This document shows, one piece after another, positions 59,606-64,000 of a DNA stretch of 64,000 nt. The DNA is from Galeopsis tetrahit (lineage: Eukaryota; Streptophyta; Magnoliopsida; Lamiales; Lamiaceae): the NCBI GenBank assembly GCA_963675135.1, contig OY776123.1, positions 5,582,501 through 5,646,500 of the forward strand, given 5' to 3'. The notes under the pieces are model-generated. The model ran no database searches. It saw nothing but the letters and a program-made list of their open reading frames with translations, and had not been told where the DNA came from. Position 1 is the stretch's first letter; the number at the start of each line of letters is the position of its first letter. The position numbers and the translations under genes were made by a program.

Positions 59606-62281
59606 ATGGGTAAAGGTTAGTTTTTCTTGCTTATATTTGAGAAGAAGAGTAGGACGCATGTTTAATTTCGATTTTTGTTGGTTGAAACATTGATTTTATT
59701 GTTGTAGGGTTTAGGTTTTGTTTTTTGAATTTGGGGTTAATTCATGCATGTGTTGATTAAGGTTGATTTTTTGTGTTATAATCATGTTTATGTGTAGAAT
59801 GTATAAATTTTTGATGCGTTAGGATGAAAATAAACAAATGGGCATCTAATTGGCATGGTTTAGCACGAATTGACTGGTTTTTCGAACATTAGATGGTTGT
59901 GCGGAACAAATTTTCGGACAAGTATGGTTTGTTTTGGATTGGGTTTCGAACATTAGTTATTTGTTTGGATTTTAGTTTCGAACATGGCTTGGTTGTTTTG
60001 GGTTTAATTTCAAACATTTCTTGTTTGTTTTGGGTTTAGTTTCGAACATGTAGTAAATTTCGAACATTGGTTGATTGTTTTGGTTTAGGTTTCGAACATG
60101 GCTTGGTTGTTTTGGGTTTAATTTCGAACATGGCTTGTTTGTTTTGGTTTTAGTTTCAAACATGTAGTAATTTTCGAACATGGGTTGTTTGTTTTGGTTT
60201 AGGTTTCGAACATGGCTTTTTTGTTTTGGTTTTAATTTCGAACATGGCTTGTTTGTGTTGGTTTTTGTAGAGGGTGTTAGTAGGGCTCGACCGACTGCTT
60301 CCAACAGGAAAAGGAAGCAACATATTAGCGATGAGGCCGCTCCTCAAGAGCCCAATTCACAAGAGCCCAACCCTCAAGAGCCCAACCCTCAAGAGGCCAA
60401 TCCACAAGATGCCAACCCTCAAGAGCCCACTCCACAAGAACCGGTGTCCACTCTACAAGAACCAGAAGTAGATGAGGAAAACGATGACGAGGAAGAGGAA
60501 GAGGCGGAGGGAGATGATGAGGGAGAGAAAGAAAGAAGAGTTGTGATTGTTGATCGGCCATTGGTAACCGCACCTCCACTTCTCAAAAGCTTCCAAGACC
60601 ATGTAGCCAAATTCATATGGTTGGGTGAGGAGCGAGATGTGTTGAAGTGTCACTGTCATGTGACCAAACTATTGAATTGGGAGTTCGACAATGAAAAGAA
60701 TTGGCGTCATTGGCGGAGGTTTTTGAGAGGATCTAAATTGATACATATTAGACGTGCAGCTTACAAGTATTCAAACAAGAACCTTATCACAGCCTTCGTT
60801 GAGAGATGGCACGAAGAGACCAACTCATTCCACTTGCCCTTCGGGGAAATGACAATCACTCTTGATGATGTCTACTGTATCACGCGTTTGAAAGTTAATG
60901 GTCTCCCGGTGCAGTCTACTTCCGAAGAAGATATTTTGGCTTCAGATTATTTGATGAAATATTTGGGTTTAACCTTAGATGAGGCCAAGGAAGCATTAAG
61001 TGGGCAACGAGGGGGTTCTGTGAAGCTAGCGTGGCTAAGGGAGACTTTTGTGCCCATGATGTCCTCGGATAACGAGGACGAGGTGTTGTATTCAGCACGA
61101 GCGTTTGTGTTGTACACGTTTGGGACCACTTTGTTCCCGGACAAAAGTGGTACTCGTGTTCACGTACAGTGGTTGCAGTATATGGACGACATGGCACAAT
61201 TTCGTAACTATGCTTGGGGTACCGCAGCACTTGCCTATTTGTATAGACAATTGGGGATGGCGTCAAAGTTCAAGTGTAGGCAGATTGGTGGTTACCTTAC
61301 GTTATTGGAGGTATTAAGTATTTTAAATAAGTTTGTTAATATTTCATGTTTTTCATTTGATATTGACCTAATAATATTGTACTTGTAGGCTTGGATTTAT
61401 GAGCACTTCCCTACTTTGATATTGCCGCCTCATAATCCAGACTTTGTCCTTACGGATCCACTGTCGATGCGTTATGCACCCGAAGCTCATACAGGCCCTT
61501 GCGTCGACCGAGTAAGAGGCTTTAGAGAGCGATTAGACACCCTCCTAGCAAGCGAGGTACGTTACTAACCAAATTATCTATATTTGTCTGTTGTTTGTTT
61601 GTTTTTAAGATAAATACGCATTTTTTATTTAATTTGGTGTTGTAGGTTAACTGGAATCCATATCGCCCCGTACGAGAAAACTTTCCATTGGATGAGGTAT
61701 CTTACTTTCATGGGTGCATTGTGTGCGGAGATATTGTTGAGCCGTACATGCCGGATAGAGTGCTCAGACAGTTCGGGTACGTGCAAACCGTTCCTGAGAA
61801 GCCGCTTGCTGCCCGTGTTAAGAGAACCGGTTCCACATCCAAGAAAACAAAGCTAGTGTGGGGTGCTATGGCGGAGTACTTTTCTACGTGGGACGCACAC
61901 ATGCTTACGGAGGATAGACTTGGTGAGCGTTGTACTGTCGATTCGGATTGCAGTGATGGTTATATTGATTGGTACCTCGCCAACGATCGTCCTTTCGTTT
62001 CAAATCCTTCTAACAGGAGACTTCCTCCTCGTGAGCCTCCACGTAGGGCCGAGCCATGGCACTTGGTAGATTTTGCAAAGGTTGAGCTGAACATGTTGTT
62101 GCACAAGTGGAGGAACGACGAGCCATTAACAATGGATGGGGTAATGCAAAAGGTTCAAGAAGTTGTGAGGCAGCTTGGTGGACAAACTTCGGATGACGTA
62201 GGAGAAGAGGCACCGTCATCATCAAGTGCACGTCGTGGACGTGGAAGAGGTCGGGGAGGTGGAAGGGCTAGGCGTTCTTGA
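59606..62281 (+). CDS. Plant mobile domain (PMD, MAIN/MAIL-like) protein encoded by the Mutator-like element
   Basis: Four exons: 59606-59615 (ATGGGTAAAG, 10 bases), 60271-61310, 61389-61556 and 61646-62281; 617 residues, no stop or shift. The tiny first exon is inferred: it supplies ATG and the right phase for the acceptor at 60270, and the next frame has no suitable ATG before the domain. A basic N-terminus (RKRKQ) is followed by QEPNP repeats (about 28-64) from a 15-bp minisatellite and an acidic stretch (about 70-95). The PMD follows, with FVERWHEETNSFHLPFGEMT (about 179-198) and ITLDDVYCITRLKVNGLPV. It continues with ILPPHNPDFV and NWNPYRPV in exons 3-4. The end is GRGRGRGGGRARR. PMD proteins are plant-specific, some are host silencing/genome-stability factors and many are transposon-borne; biochemical role unknown. 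Alternative: a captured host gene. Confidence 0.85.
59885..60260 (+). repeat. TTCGAACAT repeats in the first intron of the PMD gene
   Basis: Irregular units of about 35-45 bases: TTCGAACATGGCTTG, then TTTGTTTTGG and TTTAGT. Similar TTCGAACA repeats are in both short family members and in the 121-bp array downstream. Confidence 0.8.
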
Positions 62282-62580
62282 GGCGTTACTTGTTTTATAT
62301 CATTTTGAACAAAAACTTGACAAATGTTGTTTTTTATTAATCGTAGTTTGATTGATCAGAATGATACTTTAGTGTTTTAACATGTATTGTAACATGTATG
62401 TTAACTTTAAAGTTATAGTTTGTTTTACTAATTAAAAGTAGTTTGGATGAGAACACCCACACGATTAATGTTTTGGATGAGGACACCTACCTTTGTACGA
62501 GACCTTTTTTCGAACAAATGATATATGTACGATATTTATTGCCGAACACGAACTTTTTTTCGAACAAATATTATTTGCGC

Positions 62581-63300
62581 GGAAGTAATTTTCGAACATT
62601 GGCCATTTGTTGGGTACTTTTTTTCGAACATGGACCATATGTTCGAAAAAATGTCCGTAACAGAGACTTTGGGGTTAAAAAATTGACCAAGTAAAACACG
62701 TGGAAGTAATTTTCGAACATTGGCCATTTGTTGGGTACTTTTTTTCGAACATGGACCATATGTTCGAAAAAAAGTCCGTAACAGAGACTTTGGGGTTAAA
62801 AAATTGACCAAGTAAAACACGCGGAAGTAATTTTCGAACATTGGCCATTTGTTGGGTACTTTTTTTCGAACATGGACCATATGTTCGAAAAAAAGTCCGT
62901 AACAGAGACTTTGGGGTTAAAAAATTGACCAAGTAAAACACGCGGAAGTAATTTTCGAACATTGGCCATTTGTTGGGTACTTTTTTTCGAACATGGACCA
63001 TATGTTCGAAAAAAAGTCCGTAACAGAGACTTTGGGGTTAAAAAATTGACCAAGTAAAACACGCGGAAGTAATTTTCGAACATTGGCCATTTGTTGGGTA
63101 CTTTTTTTCGAACATGGCCTAATTGTTGGGAACATTTTTTCGAACATGGCCCTAATGTTCGAAAAAAAGTTTGTTACAGAAACTTTTGGGTTTAAAATTC
63201 GACCAAGTAAAACGCGCGGAATAAATTTTCGAACATGGCCTTATTGTTGGGAACTTATTTTCGAACATGGACCAATTGTTGGGAACTTATTTTCGAACAA
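62581..63300. repeat. Tandem array of a 121-bp unit
   Basis: Four full units start at 62581, 62702, 62823 and 62944; a fifth (63065) is partial, followed by diverged copies to about 63300. Units are nearly identical. Each holds three TTCGAACA sites, two direct and one reversed (TGTTCGAA). The array lies between the stop of the PMD gene and the convergent transposase gene. Open frames on the - strand here are only repeat artefacts. Confidence 0.95.
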
Positions 63301-63626
63301 AAGTCAATTTTTTGAAAAAAATGATCCAAACTATAGGTTTTATACACCATATTATACTTTTAACACAATTGTAGTGGCTCATTCAAGCACGATAAACCAT
63401 TCAAAAAATAGAGCAATTAAATTACACAAGTCATCCATTGTAACGTTGAAACCGTATACATGTTCAAAAAATATTACACATCAAGAATTTGTACACAAAT
63501 TATCTATAAATGTTGTTTGTTGACAATTTGTACACAAATTACACCAAAAAGACAAAAGTATTCCAAAGTTTCTAACCACAAAAGTATTCCAAACTTTCTA
63601 ACCAAAAAGTTTCTAACCACTATCAT
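63301..63626. other. Spacer between the 121-bp array and the transposase gene
   Basis: AT-rich sequence with short repeats of CCAAAGTTTCTAACCA near 63560-63615. Presumably the 3' flank of the - strand gene. Confidence 0.4.
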
Positions 63627-64000
63627 CTAATTAATTCCTCCGGACGCATATGCATTTTTCCATCCGTCCGAAATGTGTTGACCCTCGTGCTTCCACGAAT
63701 TAATGACCGGGGGTAAAGTGCGCCCAGCACCCATCATAACCTACACGCATTCGAGATTTATGTGTTATATATAAAATATGCAACATATACGTGTAAATAA
63801 ATTCATTAAAGCAATGCAATCAAATACCTGGATGAAATGGTTCTCATTAATTAATCCCAACCAAATACTCCTCGGTTCTTGAGGAGGGTCCTTGTTGAAC
63901 GGCAGATACGTAAGGCATAGACGGGTATCAAGAACCACCACCGCCACATTATAGTGTGACGCCACTAGATATCCCATGTACGGCAAGGAGAACCAATGTT
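63627..64000 (-). CDS. C-terminal end of a MULE transposase with OTU-like domain (partial)
   Basis: Two exons on the - strand: from beyond the window edge to 63828, and 63740-63627 with the stop codon. The intron is GT-AG. The visible reading LPYMGYLVASHYNVAVVVLD, then TYLPFNKDPP, LINENHFIQV and, after the intron, GAGRTLPPV...W, follows the pattern of the OTU-like cysteine protease region at the C-terminus of many plant MULE (MURA/FAR1-type) transposases. The His in NHF fits the catalytic His position. Only about 95 residues are visible, so the transposase core is inferred, not seen. It converges on the PMD gene, like mudrA and mudrB in MuDR. Confidence 0.6.

Larger units (their letters stand above)
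59232..64000. mobile_element. Large Mutator-like element with PMD gene and transposase end; runs off the window
   Basis: The left end GGGCGCGGCTAAAGGCAC and the following GATGAGGACAC phrases match the two short family members. The nonamer before it is TTACATTTT; the right end and its partner lie beyond 64000. It holds an intact-looking PMD gene (+), a block of 121-bp repeats, and the 3' end of an OTU-type MULE transposase gene (-), convergent. This is the candidate autonomous member of the family. Confidence 0.82.

Noticed and set aside
62581..63116. CRISPR-like regular array
   Set aside because: Units are contiguous 121-bp tandem repeats without unique spacers, in a plant transposon.
62536..63147. 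Overlapping - strand frames of 60-115 residues as proteins
   Set aside because: They are translations of the 121-bp tandem units and repeat with the same period.

Overview
This is a stretch of plant nuclear DNA, almost certainly from a eudicot. It has AT-rich intergenic sequence, GT-AG introns, plant-only gene families, and nested copies of nearly every class of plant transposable element. I could not fix the genus; an asterid such as a Lamiales species is only a guess.

Four host genes lie on the + strand. A P4-type phospholipid flippase of the ALA8-12 group (11 coding exons, 1175 residues) sits at 377-6131. A DUF1645 gene with one exon is at 14253-14870. A chloroplast starch-degradation regulator, LSF1 (10 exons, 591 residues), is at 31796-35542. 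A chloroplast beta-carbonic anhydrase (10 exons, 333 residues) is at 38183-40829. LSF1 and the carbonic anhydrase are also neighbours in Arabidopsis, judging by remembered locus numbers, so this pair looks like old conserved synteny.

The space between genes is a stack of mobile elements, many bounded by exact target-site duplications (TSDs). At 10.0-11.5 kb a LINE-derived RNase H reading frame is split by an 812-bp solo LTR. At 12.9-18.5 kb there are small TA-flanked MITEs and a SINE. At 18.5-20.3 kb is a CACTA element carrying a tRNA-like Pol III promoter. At 20.9-22.2 kb is a Mutator-like element with three large internal hairpins. hAT-type elements lie at 23.9 and 26.3 kb, and a 3.7-kb LINE interrupts a minisatellite at 27-31 kb.

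From 40.6 kb on, the 3' flank of the carbonic anhydrase gene, including its terminal exon, is duplicated: copy A at 40.6-44.9 kb, a fragmentary copy B around a copia-like retrotransposon end at 46.4-52.1 kb, and copy C at 53.4-59.2 kb. Comparing copies gives empty sites for several insertions. At one site two different Mutator-like elements entered copies A and C one base apart.

The right end (59232 to the window edge) is the most interesting part. A large Mutator-like element has an apparently intact plant-mobile-domain (PMD) gene on the + strand, and facing it on the - strand the C-terminal end of what looks like an OTU-containing MULE transposase. Two short elements nearby (44873-46055 and 58171-59100) share its termini and its intron-like TTCGAACA repeats, so they look like its non-autonomous relatives. 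Its right end and most of the transposase lie outside the window.
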